In this document: positions 24,558 through 33,930 of the stretch, in pieces | How the letters are laid out: each line of letters starts with the position of its first letter | Numbering within the stretch: the first letter of the stretch is position 1 | Assembly (NCBI GenBank): GCA_024711295.1 | Contig: JANJTB010000012.1 | Location: forward strand, 1 to 49,445 | Length of the DNA: 49,445 nt | Reading direction: 5' to 3' | Source: a bacterium | Lineage (GTDB): Bacteria; Bacteroidota; Ignavibacteria; Kapaibacteriales; UBA2268 | Program-made: the position numbers and the translations under genes | Notes under the pieces: generated by a model | The model's database searches: none | Told to the model about the DNA's origin: nothing | What the model saw: only the letters and a program-made list of their open reading frames with translations

Positions 24558-25547
24558 ATGGAGCAAAATATTATCATATATAATACTACAGATGGAAAAG
24601 CAAAGGTTACTTTGTACGCCAAAGATGGTTCGGTATGGATGAACCAAAACCAGCTTTCTGAACTTTTTGACACCTCAAAGCAAAATATTGGTCAACATAT
24701 CGCAAGCATATTAGATGACAATGAGTTAGATGCTAATACAGTTGTAAAGAATTACTTTACAACTGCTTCTGATGGCAAACAATATGAAGTTATGTTTTAT
24801 AGTTTAGAAATGATTTTGGCGATTGGGTTTAGGGTACGTAGTAAAAGAGGTACACAATTTAGAATTTGGGCTAACCAAAACCTAAAAGAGTATATGATAA
24901 AGGGATTTGTAATGGACGATGAACGGCTTAAAAATCCTGATGGACGACCCGATTATTTTGATGAATTGCTTGAAAGAATTCGCGAAATACGAACTTCCGA
25001 AAAACGTTTCTATCAAAAAGTTAAAGATTTGTTAGCATTGAGTAGTGATTATGATGCTACCGATAAAGCAACCCAAATGTTTTTTGCTGAAACTCAAAAT
25101 AAACTCATATTTGCCGTAACAAAACAAACTGCTGCAGAATTAATTGTTTCAAGAGCCGATGCTAATGCTCCGAATATGGCTCTTACATCATGGGCTGGCA
25201 GTAAAGTTAGAAAACAAGATATAATTGTTGCTAAAAACTATTTGAATAAGGATGAAATTGATACCTTAAACCGTCTGACAATTATTTTTCTTGAAACTGC
25301 CGAACTGAGAGTAAAAGAACGTAAAGACATAACACTTAATTTTTGGCGGGAGAACGTGGATCGTATATTGCAATTTAACGATAGAGAAGTGCTAAAAACA
25401 GCCGGTTCTATTTCTCACAATCAAATGGAAGAAAAAGTAAAACTTGTGTACGAGAAGTTCAATACTAAACGAAACGAATTTGAGGCAAAACAAGCAGATT
25501 TAGAGGATTTAAAAATTTTAGAAGAAAAAATTAAGAAGAAAAAATGA
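24558..25547 (+). CDS. rhuM: RhuM family protein inside the type III R-M operon
   Basis: The 329-residue protein matches the RhuM family. It has an N-terminal winged-helix-like DNA-binding region (VWMNQNQLSELFDTSKQNIGQHI, about 27-49), then FYSLEMILAIGFRVRSKRGTQFRIWA and a long helical C-terminal part ending in a Lys/Glu-rich coiled coil. RhuM was first named from a Salmonella pathogenicity island and often occurs near restriction genes, but its function is not established. The N-terminal part resembles phage antirepressor-type domains. Here it lies between res and mod, 4 bp after res and overlapping mod by 4 bp (ATGA), which implies coordinated expression. Confidence 0.88.
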   Translation: MEQNIIIYNTTDGKAKVTLYAKDGSVWMNQNQLSELFDTSKQNIGQHIASILDDNELDANTVVKNYFTTASDGKQYEVMFYSLEMILAIGFRVRSKRGTQFRIWANQNLKEYMIKGFVMDDERLKNPDGRPDYFDELLERIREIRTSEKRFYQKVKDLLALSSDYDATDKATQMFFAETQNKLIFAVTKQTAAELIVSRADANAPNMALTSWAGSKVRKQDIIVAKNYLNKDEIDTLNRLTIIFLETAELRVKERKDITLNFWRENVDRILQFNDREVLKTAGSISHNQMEEKVKLVYEKFNTKRNEFEAKQADLEDLKILEEKIKKKK

Positions 25548-27538
25548 GTGAACAAGAATTTTTACAAGCAGGATATACGGTTGTTGGAACAGAAAACAAC
25601 GAAAACAAATTATTGAGTTTTCTGAAAGAGAACTACCCTAACGTAATCCGTGACACCGAGATAAATTTAGAAGAACTAAAAGCCGTTTTGGGTTTACCCA
25701 TTGACGAAAAGGTAAACGGTTACGGTTTAAACTTTGTAGGCAGAAACTTTGCCCGAGCTAAATATGCTCAAAAGACAGAAAAGGAACTACGCCTGAATAA
25801 TACGCTGAGCAAGAATATTGACACAACAGAAAACTTGGTACTAAAAGGCGACAACCTCGACAGCCTGAAAATCCTGAAAAATCATTACAGCGGAAAAATA
25901 AAATGTATTTACATAGACCCACCTTACAATACCGATAAAGATGAATTTGTTTATCCAGACAAGTTCGACAAAGAAGAAGCTGAAGTATTAGGTTTGGCAA
26001 ACTTGAGTGAAAGCGATTTTGCAAGAATGGACTTTAGCTTTAAAACTAAAAAGAGCCATAACGGTTGGCTGGCGTTTATGTATCCTCGTTTATTATTAGC
26101 AAGAGATTTATTGAGCAAAGACGGAGTTATCTTTATCAGCATTGACGACAACGAACAAGCCAACTTAAAATTACTTTGTGATGATGTTTTTGGAGAAGAA
26201 AATTTTCAGACCGTTTTAAATATTCAAGTAAGATATGCTGATAAAAGTTTAAATGAAGAAAAACCCTTTAAGCCTTTACTAGAATATATTTTAGTTTATT
26301 CTAAAACAAATTTGTTTTCTCCTGACCGCCCTATAGACGAATACACTTCTGATAAGTTTATTTTTGAAATTGAAGAAATTGGTGTAGGTTCGGAATTTAA
26401 TATCGGAAATCAATTAGTTAAAATATTTAAAAAAGGTCAGTGGAAAATTATTAAGCACGAAGATGGAGACAATAAAAGATTAAAAGAAACTTGGATAACT
26501 GGAAGCATTTATAGCACGATGAGCTATGGAAAGGTATTTCAAAAGGTAGTTGAGCCTCGTATATCAGAAGACGGATTAGGATGTTTATATAAGGTATTTG
26601 GAAGAGGTGAAGACGGTTTAGGTTATAGGTATTACACGGGTCCTCAAAAAGCCAATGCTACAAAAGGAAAAATGTATTCAGGAATGCCGTTAGATAGAGT
26701 TGAAGAAATGAAAACAGAACAAGGAGCAATTCGATACACACCAATCCCAACCTTTTATGATTATAGTGCAGATTTTGGAAATATAAGACACGAAGGAGGC
26801 GTAGGGTTTAATAGTGGTAAAAAACCAATAAAAATGATAAAACAATTATTAGAATGTTCTGTATTTATCGATAAAAATGCAACTGTCCTTGACTTCTTTG
26901 CAGGTAGCGGGTCAACAGGTCACGCTGTAATGCAGTTAAATTCTGAAGACGGAGGCAATCGTAAATTTATTTTATGCCAGATTGATGAACCAATCAAAGA
27001 AGACAAAAATGATTATCAATTTTGTATAGAAAACAATTTGCCTCCCGTAATTTCAAGCATAACCATAGAACGTTTAAAACGTGCAGGTGAAAAGATTGCT
27101 AAAGAGCAAGAGGAAAAAAATAAGAAAAAAGATTGTGAGTTAGATTTTAGTATGGTTGCAGAAGAACAATCAAGCTATTATTCTAAAAGTAGTTTAGATC
27201 TTGGATTTAAAGTATTTGACAGCGCAGATGCACCAAAACTTAAAGTTGACGACAAAGGGCAAATTTCAATAACTGAAAATGAAACAGACGCTTTAAGTCG
27301 TATTTACAATATGATTTTTACGGTTGGTTTAGACGAGCCAACACAAGTTCCCGAAGAAGTTGTAAAAGATTGCATTTACAAAATCAGCAACCATTACTAC
27401 ATAACCAACAGCGAGAAAATCACAAGTGACGATTTCTCAAATGCCATTAAAAACGGCAAAGTATTTATTGACGGTTGGACAGCCAGCCTAAACGGAACAT
27501 TGCAGAATTATAAAGAAGATGTGAAGATTGTGTTTTAG
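25544..27538 (+). CDS. mod: Type III DNA methyltransferase subunit Mod
   Basis: Mod is the site-specific adenine-N6 methyltransferase that supplies sequence recognition for both methylation and cleavage. The 664-residue protein has the beta-class motif order: DPPY (125-128) before the AdoMet-binding FFAGSGSTGHAV (FAGSG at 452-456). The target recognition domain lies between (roughly 215-420) and is the variable part that sets specificity, which I cannot predict. The start codon overlaps the rhuM stop. No simple sequence repeat suggesting phase variation is visible in the gene or at its start. The gene ends 119 bp from the convergent TolC gene. Confidence 0.93.
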   Translation: MSEQEFLQAGYTVVGTENNENKLLSFLKENYPNVIRDTEINLEELKAVLGLPIDEKVNGYGLNFVGRNFARAKYAQKTEKELRLNNTLSKNIDTTENLVLKGDNLDSLKILKNHYSGKIKCIYIDPPYNTDKDEFVYPDKFDKEEAEVLGLANLSESDFARMDFSFKTKKSHNGWLAFMYPRLLLARDLLSKDGVIFISIDDNEQANLKLLCDDVFGEENFQTVLNIQVRYADKSLNEEKPFKPLLEYILVYSKTNLFSPDRPIDEYTSDKFIFEIEEIGVGSEFNIGNQLVKIFKKGQWKIIKHEDGDNKRLKETWITGSIYSTMSYGKVFQKVVEPRISEDGLGCLYKVFGRGEDGLGYRYYTGPQKANATKGKMYSGMPLDRVEEMKTEQGAIRYTPIPTFYDYSADFGNIRHEGGVGFNSGKKPIKMIKQLLECSVFIDKNATVLDFFAGSGSTGHAVMQLNSEDGGNRKFILCQIDEPIKEDKNDYQFCIENNLPPVISSITIERLKRAGEKIAKEQEEKNKKKDCELDFSMVAEEQSSYYSKSSLDLGFKVFDSADAPKLKVDDKGQISITENETDALSRIYNMIFTVGLDEPTQVPEEVVKDCIYKISNHYYITNSEKITSDDFSNAIKNGKVFIDGWTASLNGTLQNYKEDVKIVF

Positions 27539-27657
27539 AGCCAAAACTTGCCAAAGAGTATGCCTGTCCTTACGCATAAGTGTCAGATATTCAATACTTT
27601 ACCACCACCACCCACCCAAATAGCAGAGCACAAAAAAAGGGGTATGTGATGTTGGGT

Positions 27658-28965
27658 TTATTGGTAGTTTAGTGTTCCTGCAAGTATGTTTAGCTCTACT
27701 TCGCTAAGCTTGGCATCAATCAATGACTCATTAATTCTCAGTTTTGAGCGGTTAAGATTGAGCTGTGCCTCACGCAACTCGACCGAAGTAATTTGCCCCA
27801 TATCATATAGTTCTTTGGTGCGCAGGTAGTTTTGCTCTGCCGCATTTAGATTATCAATATCCATTTTGTGTATATTCATTTTCTCCTGCAAAGACTCGTA
27901 ATTATTAATGACAGCCATATCAATCTGCGTGCTTACCATATCTATCGTAATGTTGTTTATCTCAGCGAGCATCTTCGAATTTTCTGCCTGTATAGTGCTT
28001 TTCTGACCATCAAAGATGTTCCAGCTTAGGTTTAGCCCTGAATTCAGTCCGTATGACTGATTGACAAGTATAAATCCTGCATCGGCATCCGACCTGTTGA
28101 AGTTGTATCCGAGTGTGAAATTAAGTTTAGGCATAAAAGTAGTCTTTATCAGCTTGTAGTCGAGCTCGGTAATTTGCTTACTTTTTACCTGCTGAAGAAT
28201 TAAGTTATTTGTTTTACGTGCTAAATCTCGATATTCCTGCAAGTCTTTTTTTGCATTGAGGTTTACGGTAGAATCAATTTCAATTTCAGAACTAAATTTT
28301 TCACCTAAAAGGAATTGCAGCAATCTTACGGTATTGTTGAAATTAATCTGAGCTCTTTTGAAATTGGCGCTGTCGGTATTTAAGTCCACCTGTGCTCTTA
28401 GTATTTCGACACCTGTAGCACCGCCATATTCCTGTCTGTTTTTGAGCCGTTCGATACGTTTTGAGCTAAGCAGAATACTCTCGTTGAGCACATCAAGATT
28501 TTTGTCGAGCAATATCAGGTTATAGTATGCTTTAGCAATATCTCTGACAGTATTATCTATAGAAATCTTAAACTCGATATCAGATTTATTTTTCAGCTCT
28601 TTTAACTTTTCATAGTTGATAAACATTCCAAGGTCGTCGAGTATAGTCCATGATAATTGAACCCCACCGTTCACGGTTTTTGACACATTGCCCGACTGTT
28701 CGATTCTCTGACCTGTGACCAAATTTATGAAAAGGTCGGTATTGGAATAATTATAGCCACCGTTGACATCAATCCGTGGCAGCATTCCGGCATTCCCCGG
28801 GGATACATTATTCTCGGCAATACGTGTTGTTACTTTTGCCATCTTGATGGAATGGTTCCTCAGCAAAGCCCGCTCTACCGCATCCTTGAAAGTAATTTTC
28901 TCTGCAGAACTCAGTTGCAAAGCATTTATAAACATTATTCCGATAATTATATATATTAACTTCAT
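27658..28965 (-). CDS. TolC-family outer membrane efflux protein
   Basis: The 435-residue protein is the outer membrane channel of the adjacent RND efflux pump. It has a signal peptide (MKLIYIIIGIMFINALQLSSA) and two repeats of the OEP fold with long helical stretches (NRQEYGGATGVEILRAQVDL and, later, RTKELYDMGQITSVELREAQLNL). The paired EY/DMGQ...VEILRAQ/VELREAQ segments are typical of TolC homologues. It is the last gene of the operon, 8 bp after the pump gene, and is convergent with mod. Confidence 0.93.
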   Translation of the reverse strand: MKLIYIIIGIMFINALQLSSAEKITFKDAVERALLRNHSIKMAKVTTRIAENNVSPGNAGMLPRIDVNGGYNYSNTDLFINLVTGQRIEQSGNVSKTVNGGVQLSWTILDDLGMFINYEKLKELKNKSDIEFKISIDNTVRDIAKAYYNLILLDKNLDVLNESILLSSKRIERLKNRQEYGGATGVEILRAQVDLNTDSANFKRAQINFNNTVRLLQFLLGEKFSSEIEIDSTVNLNAKKDLQEYRDLARKTNNLILQQVKSKQITELDYKLIKTTFMPKLNFTLGYNFNRSDADAGFILVNQSYGLNSGLNLSWNIFDGQKSTIQAENSKMLAEINNITIDMVSTQIDMAVINNYESLQEKMNIHKMDIDNLNAAEQNYLRTKELYDMGQITSVELREAQLNLNRSKLRINESLIDAKLSEVELNILAGTLNYQ

Positions 28966-28973
28966 AAGTTTTA

Positions 28974-31900
28974 TTAATCCATATATTCTTTAATTTGCAA
29001 TTCCTCTTTGATTGCCGGCTCGAGTGATTCTCTTTCTGGCTTTTTGCCTGTCCAGAGCCATTTGGCACCTCTTTTAGCATCATTGAGTAAAACCAATAAT
29101 ACAGGCAAAAATACCAATACGAAAAATGATCCTATTGTCAGACCAAACGCAAGTGATATAGCCATAGGGATCAGGAACTTTGCCTGAAGACTTTTTTCAG
29201 CAAGTAGTGGCGCCAATCCCAGCACCGTAGTTCCAGTAGTTAGCAAAATTGGACGGAAACGGTTGATACCTGCTGCATAAATAGCATCAAAATATGCCAT
29301 TCCATCTTTGAGGTAACCATTAAATGTATTAATATAAACGATGGAGTTATTTACCACTACGCCAATCAATGCTATAATTCCGTATATTGACATAATATTT
29401 ACGGGCGTACCCATAAAATAATGCCCCCATATAGCACCGATAATACCCAGTGGCAATAAACCAAGTACGATTAACGCCTGACTAAATGAACGGAAGCTGA
29501 GCACTATCAGGAAAAACATCATGATGAATGCCAGACTGAGCCCTGTTCGGGCAGTATTTGCCATTTTCATTACTTCGCGTCGCTGCCCGGACTCTACTGT
29601 AGAGATGCTCGGGAATCTTGCAAATATCGGTTCCATGATTTCCGTGTTAATTTTTTGAAGTACAGGCGGAACTTCAGCGTTTTGGTCCACCATGTCGGCT
29701 TCGATAGTAATTTCCCTTTTTCCGTCAATATGGTTAATTACAGTTTTGCCTCTTACAATTTCGTATTCGGCAACTTCTCTGAGTGGATAGCTGTTGCCGT
29801 TTGGCAGGTTAATCCTCATATCTTCCCACTTGCCGATCATATCACGGTCTTCGGGTGAATATTTTACCCAAACTTTAATTTCATCATTTCCGCGTTGTAA
29901 TCTTTGAACTTCATCACCAAAGAATCCCTGGCGTATTTGTCTCAATACTTCCAAATTGCTAAGCCCAAGCATATAAGCACTCTCTTTTAGCTTTACTTTT
30001 ATTTCGCGCATACCGAGCGGGTCGTTATCGGTAATATTGCCAATCTCGGGCATTCTGGATAATTGTTCTTTGATTTTTATCTTTGTGCTGTCCAGATCTT
30101 CTAAGTCAGGGCTTACCAGAGAGAGAGAAACGGGCTTTCCGAATATCGAGCCACCGCCGAATGTTATGGTTTCGGCTTCATATAAAGGACCTACCTTATC
30201 GCGTATCATATTCGAAATTTTAAATGATTCCAGGTTTCTTTCTTCACCGTTCAAAAGACTCACCTGAATAGTTGCGTCATTTGAATTGCCGTTGCTTGCA
30301 ACCATTCCTTGCGGTCCTCTGAAACTACCGGGACCAGCCCCTATATGCTTGATAACATTTCTGATAACCTGCTGACCATCTTTACGCTTGGCTGTAAGCT
30401 CTTCGTTGACCTCCCAAACAGCTTTTTCGATTCTTGCAGCGATTGCCTCTGTTTGTGTTTCTCTTGTACCGGCAGGTAATGAAAGTTTAATCTCGAAGGC
30501 ATCACCGTCAATAAACGGGAAAAATGTAAACTTGATATGCCCTCCTGCAAATCCGCCAACCGTTAGTATGGTAATCATAATCATTATTGCTACAGCAATT
30601 GCCTTGTGCTCAACAAAGAATTTCAGTGAATTTTTGTATAACACATCTCTTGGATATTCCAGAAATTTGTTCAAAAACTGCCTGACTTTGTTCTCTTTAT
30701 GATTACCTCTTAGTGCTTTTGAGTGTGAAAGATGAACAGGCAACAGCAATGCAGCTTCCAATAATGAAATGATAAGTGCAACAATAACAACAAATCCCAT
30801 ATCTTTCATGCCAGCACCCGAGCGTCCATCAAGGAAAAAGAAAGGTATAAACATTGCAATAGTTGTAAGTACAGAGAAAATAACAGAATCCATCACTTCG
30901 AGTACACCTTTGATAGCTGCATCGAATGGCTTCATGCCCTTTTCGTAATTCTGGAATATTTGTTCGGCAACCACAACACCGTCATCAACTAAAATACCTA
31001 CCACAATGATACATCCGAACATTGAAATTACATTAATCGTGATGCCGAACATATATCCAACGAGGAACATACCTAAAAATGAAAACGGGATACTTAGTGC
31101 TACCCAAAATGATAACCTGATATTTAAAAACAAAGAAAGACCAAGTATAACAAGTATTGCACCCTGTCCGCCATTGCTAAGGAGAGTGTCAATTCGCTCA
31201 ACCAGTGACTCCGTAAAATCGTCAACAATTACTGCCTGATATGTACTTTTTTTATTATTAAATTGTTCAATGTAAGTTTTTACATTTTCTGTAATTTTGA
31301 GAATATTTTCACCCTGCAACTTGCTTACGGTGAATATGACTGCTCTTTTTCCGTTTATGAAGCTTTTATTTGGAGACTCTTCCCAGTCATTTTCAATCCT
31401 TGCAACGTCTCTTATTCTAATTACCTTTCCGTCAGCTTGAGATTTTATTACAACATCCTGCAATTCCTCGGCATAGTATTTACGCTCTTTCATTCTGATA
31501 ATAATCTCTTCATCAAGCGTTTTTACCGAGCCTGCAGTGATTTCAATATTAGCAGTTCTGAGGGCTCTCGAAATATCATCAAAGGTAAGTTTGTAAGCTC
31601 TGAGCGAAGTTTCATTAACATAAGCAGTAATATTTTCGGGGGGATATCCCGTAATTGTAACCTGAGATAAACCGGGAATAGCTCTGAGGTCGTCTTCAAC
31701 TTTCTTTGCCATAGATTTTAATGATGTTAAGTCGTCAACACCAAATATTCCGAAGCTGATGGCAAATTCTGTTGCCGGTGCTTTTGCTACCACAGGCGGT
31801 TCGATGCCTGCAGGGAATGAGTTTATTCTCTCCACGGCATTCTTAACATCCTGAAGCACTTCATCAGTATTGTAACTGCGAAATACTTCAATCCCCATAG

Positions 31901-32171
31901 CACCGAAATTTTCGCGTGAATTTGATGAATACCTGTCTATACCCTGTATGCCCTTAAGATTATCTTCAATTTTTTGTATAACACCCTGTTCGATTTCCTC
32001 CGGTGATGCTCCCGGATAAACCACGCTTATGGATATCATATTGCTGTCGAGCTCAGAGAAAAATGATGTTCGCATACTAAATATCGAAATTAAGCCGAAA
32101 GCCAATATGAGTATCTTAATTACGTAAGCCCAAATCGGATGTTTAATAAAATATGTTATTAATGATTTCAT
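28974..32171 (-). CDS. RND efflux transporter permease (AcrB/MMPL type)
   Basis: The 1065-residue inner membrane pump has the RND pattern of 12 transmembrane helices with two large periplasmic loops. The proton-relay aspartates are visible in GILVDDGVVVAEQIF (Asp396/Asp397), and the second half has the matching MSIYGIIALIGVVVNNSIVYI segment. IRPILLTTG-like sequence (RFRPILLTTGTTVLGLAPLL) is also typical. It pairs with the upstream fusion protein (10-bp gap) and the downstream TolC protein. The substrate is unknown; MarR control suggests drugs, bile-like compounds or aromatic acids. Confidence 0.94.
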   Translation of the reverse strand: MKSLITYFIKHPIWAYVIKILILAFGLISIFSMRTSFFSELDSNMISISVVYPGASPEEIEQGVIQKIEDNLKGIQGIDRYSSNSRENFGAMGIEVFRSYNTDEVLQDVKNAVERINSFPAGIEPPVVAKAPATEFAISFGIFGVDDLTSLKSMAKKVEDDLRAIPGLSQVTITGYPPENITAYVNETSLRAYKLTFDDISRALRTANIEITAGSVKTLDEEIIIRMKERKYYAEELQDVVIKSQADGKVIRIRDVARIENDWEESPNKSFINGKRAVIFTVSKLQGENILKITENVKTYIEQFNNKKSTYQAVIVDDFTESLVERIDTLLSNGGQGAILVILGLSLFLNIRLSFWVALSIPFSFLGMFLVGYMFGITINVISMFGCIIVVGILVDDGVVVAEQIFQNYEKGMKPFDAAIKGVLEVMDSVIFSVLTTIAMFIPFFFLDGRSGAGMKDMGFVVIVALIISLLEAALLLPVHLSHSKALRGNHKENKVRQFLNKFLEYPRDVLYKNSLKFFVEHKAIAVAIMIMITILTVGGFAGGHIKFTFFPFIDGDAFEIKLSLPAGTRETQTEAIAARIEKAVWEVNEELTAKRKDGQQVIRNVIKHIGAGPGSFRGPQGMVASNGNSNDATIQVSLLNGEERNLESFKISNMIRDKVGPLYEAETITFGGGSIFGKPVSLSLVSPDLEDLDSTKIKIKEQLSRMPEIGNITDNDPLGMREIKVKLKESAYMLGLSNLEVLRQIRQGFFGDEVQRLQRGNDEIKVWVKYSPEDRDMIGKWEDMRINLPNGNSYPLREVAEYEIVRGKTVINHIDGKREITIEADMVDQNAEVPPVLQKINTEIMEPIFARFPSISTVESGQRREVMKMANTARTGLSLAFIMMFFLIVLSFRSFSQALIVLGLLPLGIIGAIWGHYFMGTPVNIMSIYGIIALIGVVVNNSIVYINTFNGYLKDGMAYFDAIYAAGINRFRPILLTTGTTVLGLAPLLAEKSLQAKFLIPMAISLAFGLTIGSFFVLVFLPVLLVLLNDAKRGAKWLWTGKKPERESLEPAIKEELQIKEYMD

Positions 32172-32181
32172 TTTTGCCTGA

Positions 32182-33291
32182 CTAATTATATGACTGAACT
32201 TTCATGCCCAACACAGGATTTACCAAAGCATCAATTATTACTTTTTCTCCGATTTGTGGACCACTTATATACGCTTCGTTTTCCGATAATGCAAGTACTT
32301 TAATATCTCTTCGTTCAAGTTTTCCGTTATTTTCAACATAGACAAAGCTGTTGTTGACGAGTGCTTTACGTGGTAATACAAATGATGCAGGGATATTTTT
32401 GCCTGATATTTCGGCTAACATATACATACCGTCACTAAGCTCTGATCCGCTTACCTGAATATATATCTTAACAGTCTGTGTGGCTGGGTCGAGTGTTGAA
32501 CTTTTTCGGATAAGACTGCCATTGTACTCCTTATTGTCACCCAATACTTTAATCTGAGCTCCCGGACTGATTAAATCAGCATCGGCAGGACTCAGTGATA
32601 TTTCGAGCTCGAAAACTCCTGTTCCTGCAATTTCACCAAGCTTTTGCCCTACCCTTACAAGAGTTCCGGGCTCAATCATACTCATAGTAACAACGCCATC
32701 AAATGGTGCTCTGATAATATATTTAGACAATCGTACTTCCAGATTTTTGATGGCATAATACTGGCTTAGGACCTTGCGTGCAGCTAGAAAGAATTTTTCC
32801 TTGCCTTGTTCATATCCGGGCAATTCAGGTAATGGTTTATTTATATCAATATTTTCGGTAAATTTTACCCATTTATTATATGCTCCCGGAAATTCAAGCT
32901 TAATATCAGGTAGTGCGACAGCCATCAAATTCAGAAATTCGCTCTTCTGTGCATTCAACTGAAATCTGAACTCTTCGTTGTCGAGACTCATCAATATTTC
33001 ACCTTTGCGGAATGAATTTCCTACTTTGAATCTATTAGTATTGAGGTCTAATGTACCCTGTACTTCCGAGAATATTTCAGCTGAATTTTTTGAATTAAGT
33101 CTCCCGCTCGGTGTTATTCTGAACTTATTATCAGAATATGATGCTGCTATTACTTTTACATACTTTACAGCATCCATCTTAACCAGAGAGGGCTCTTTTG
33201 CTTTCTTTGCAGTCATCATCTTAAACATCACAAACGATAATGCGATTATGATTACAAATCCTGCCAGGCTTATTATCAGTTTTCTGTTCAT
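32182..33291 (-). CDS. RND periplasmic adaptor (HlyD/membrane fusion protein)
   Basis: The 369-residue adaptor links the pump to the outer membrane channel. It has one N-terminal transmembrane or signal segment (about 5-26). A biotinyl-lipoyl-like domain is split around a helical hairpin (SEVQGTLDL...VGNSFRKGEILMSLDNEEF, then IRAPFDGVVTMSMIEPGTLVRVGQKLGEI). A beta-barrel domain follows (DPATQTVKIYIQV). It begins 44 bp after marR; a palindrome resembling the one before marR lies in that gap. Confidence 0.92.
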   Translation of the reverse strand: MNRKLIISLAGFVIIIALSFVMFKMMTAKKAKEPSLVKMDAVKYVKVIAASYSDNKFRITPSGRLNSKNSAEIFSEVQGTLDLNTNRFKVGNSFRKGEILMSLDNEEFRFQLNAQKSEFLNLMAVALPDIKLEFPGAYNKWVKFTENIDINKPLPELPGYEQGKEKFFLAARKVLSQYYAIKNLEVRLSKYIIRAPFDGVVTMSMIEPGTLVRVGQKLGEIAGTGVFELEISLSPADADLISPGAQIKVLGDNKEYNGSLIRKSSTLDPATQTVKIYIQVSGSELSDGMYMLAEISGKNIPASFVLPRKALVNNSFVYVENNGKLERRDIKVLALSENEAYISGPQIGEKVIIDALVNPVLGMKVQSYN

Positions 33292-33320
33292 ACAATTTAA
33301 ATTAATTATAGTTTTAAAAT

Positions 33321-33336
33321 AGTTGCATATACAACC
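33321..33336. promoter_or_regulatory. Candidate MarR operator O2, before the efflux genes
   Basis: AGTTGCATATACAACC has half-sites GTTG/CAAC at the same spacing as operator O1 (33832). It lies in the marR-adaptor gap, touching the marR stop codon and 29 bp upstream of the adaptor ATG. Repression here would silence the pump genes separately from marR. Confidence 0.6.
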
Positions 33337-33821
33337 TATTCCGACAGATTTTCATAAATTCTGCGGAGATAGGATTTCAGAGTTTCAAGTTCATTTTCGG
33401 TAAATCCCAATGATGCTTTCTTATTCAGATTTAGCACCAACGGTGTCAGTTTTGAGCGTAATTCTTTACCCTTATTGGTCAGATAAATGAATTTATTCCT
33501 TTTATTGTTCCTGTCCGGAACCCTAACCAACAAATCTTTCTTTTCAAGTGTATCTATAAGCCGAGTTACAGTGGTTTTTTCTTTGTATATCATTTTGGTT
33601 AGCTCTTGCTGCTGACAGCCATCTTTAATCCAAAGCATCATCAGTATAGACCACTGTGCGTGGGTGATATCATGCCCATTCTCATTGAAAATTTTGGTTA
33701 CGGAATTTCGCATCGAATTGGATACAAATGCAACAAAAAAAACTACTGAATTATGCAAATCCTTTAGGTCTTCGACGTGTATTTCAATATTTGGATTACA
33801 AATCTCTTCGCTTTTCTGCAT
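33336..33821 (-). CDS. MarR-family transcriptional regulator
   Basis: The 161-residue protein is a winged-helix regulator of the MarR family. The recognition region is AQWSILMMLWIKDGCQQQELTKMIYKEKTTVTRLIDTLEKKDLLVR (about 58-103), with the wing VRVPDRNNKRNKFIYLTNKGKEL. MarR proteins bind palindromes as dimers and release DNA when a small ligand binds. It is the first gene of the unit marR-adaptor-pump-TolC. A 16-bp palindrome 10 bp before its ATG and a near-identical one before the adaptor gene suggest auto-repression together with control of the pump. Confidence 0.9.
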   Translation of the reverse strand: MQKSEEICNPNIEIHVEDLKDLHNSVVFFVAFVSNSMRNSVTKIFNENGHDITHAQWSILMMLWIKDGCQQQELTKMIYKEKTTVTRLIDTLEKKDLLVRVPDRNNKRNKFIYLTNKGKELRSKLTPLVLNLNKKASLGFTENELETLKSYLRRIYENLSE

Positions 33822-33831
33822 CTTCTTTGAT

Positions 33832-33847
33832 AGTTGTATTTACAACT
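33832..33847. promoter_or_regulatory. Candidate MarR operator O1, before marR
   Basis: AGTTGTATTTACAACT is a 16-bp inverted repeat (7-bp arms, 2-bp centre) ending 10 bp upstream of the marR start codon at 33821. It fits the MarR-family pattern of TTG...CAA half-sites, and its relative sits at 33321. Confidence 0.65.
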
Positions 33848-33930
33848 TTGTAATTGACATAAATAAAAAATTCTTATTGTTGATATTTCCCATTTTTTGA
33901 ATCGCAATTGAATATAATCAAAAGATTTAT

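Noticed and set aside
25544-27538. Phase-variable mod gene
   Set aside because: No homopolymer or short tandem repeat tract that could slip is visible at the start or within the coding region.
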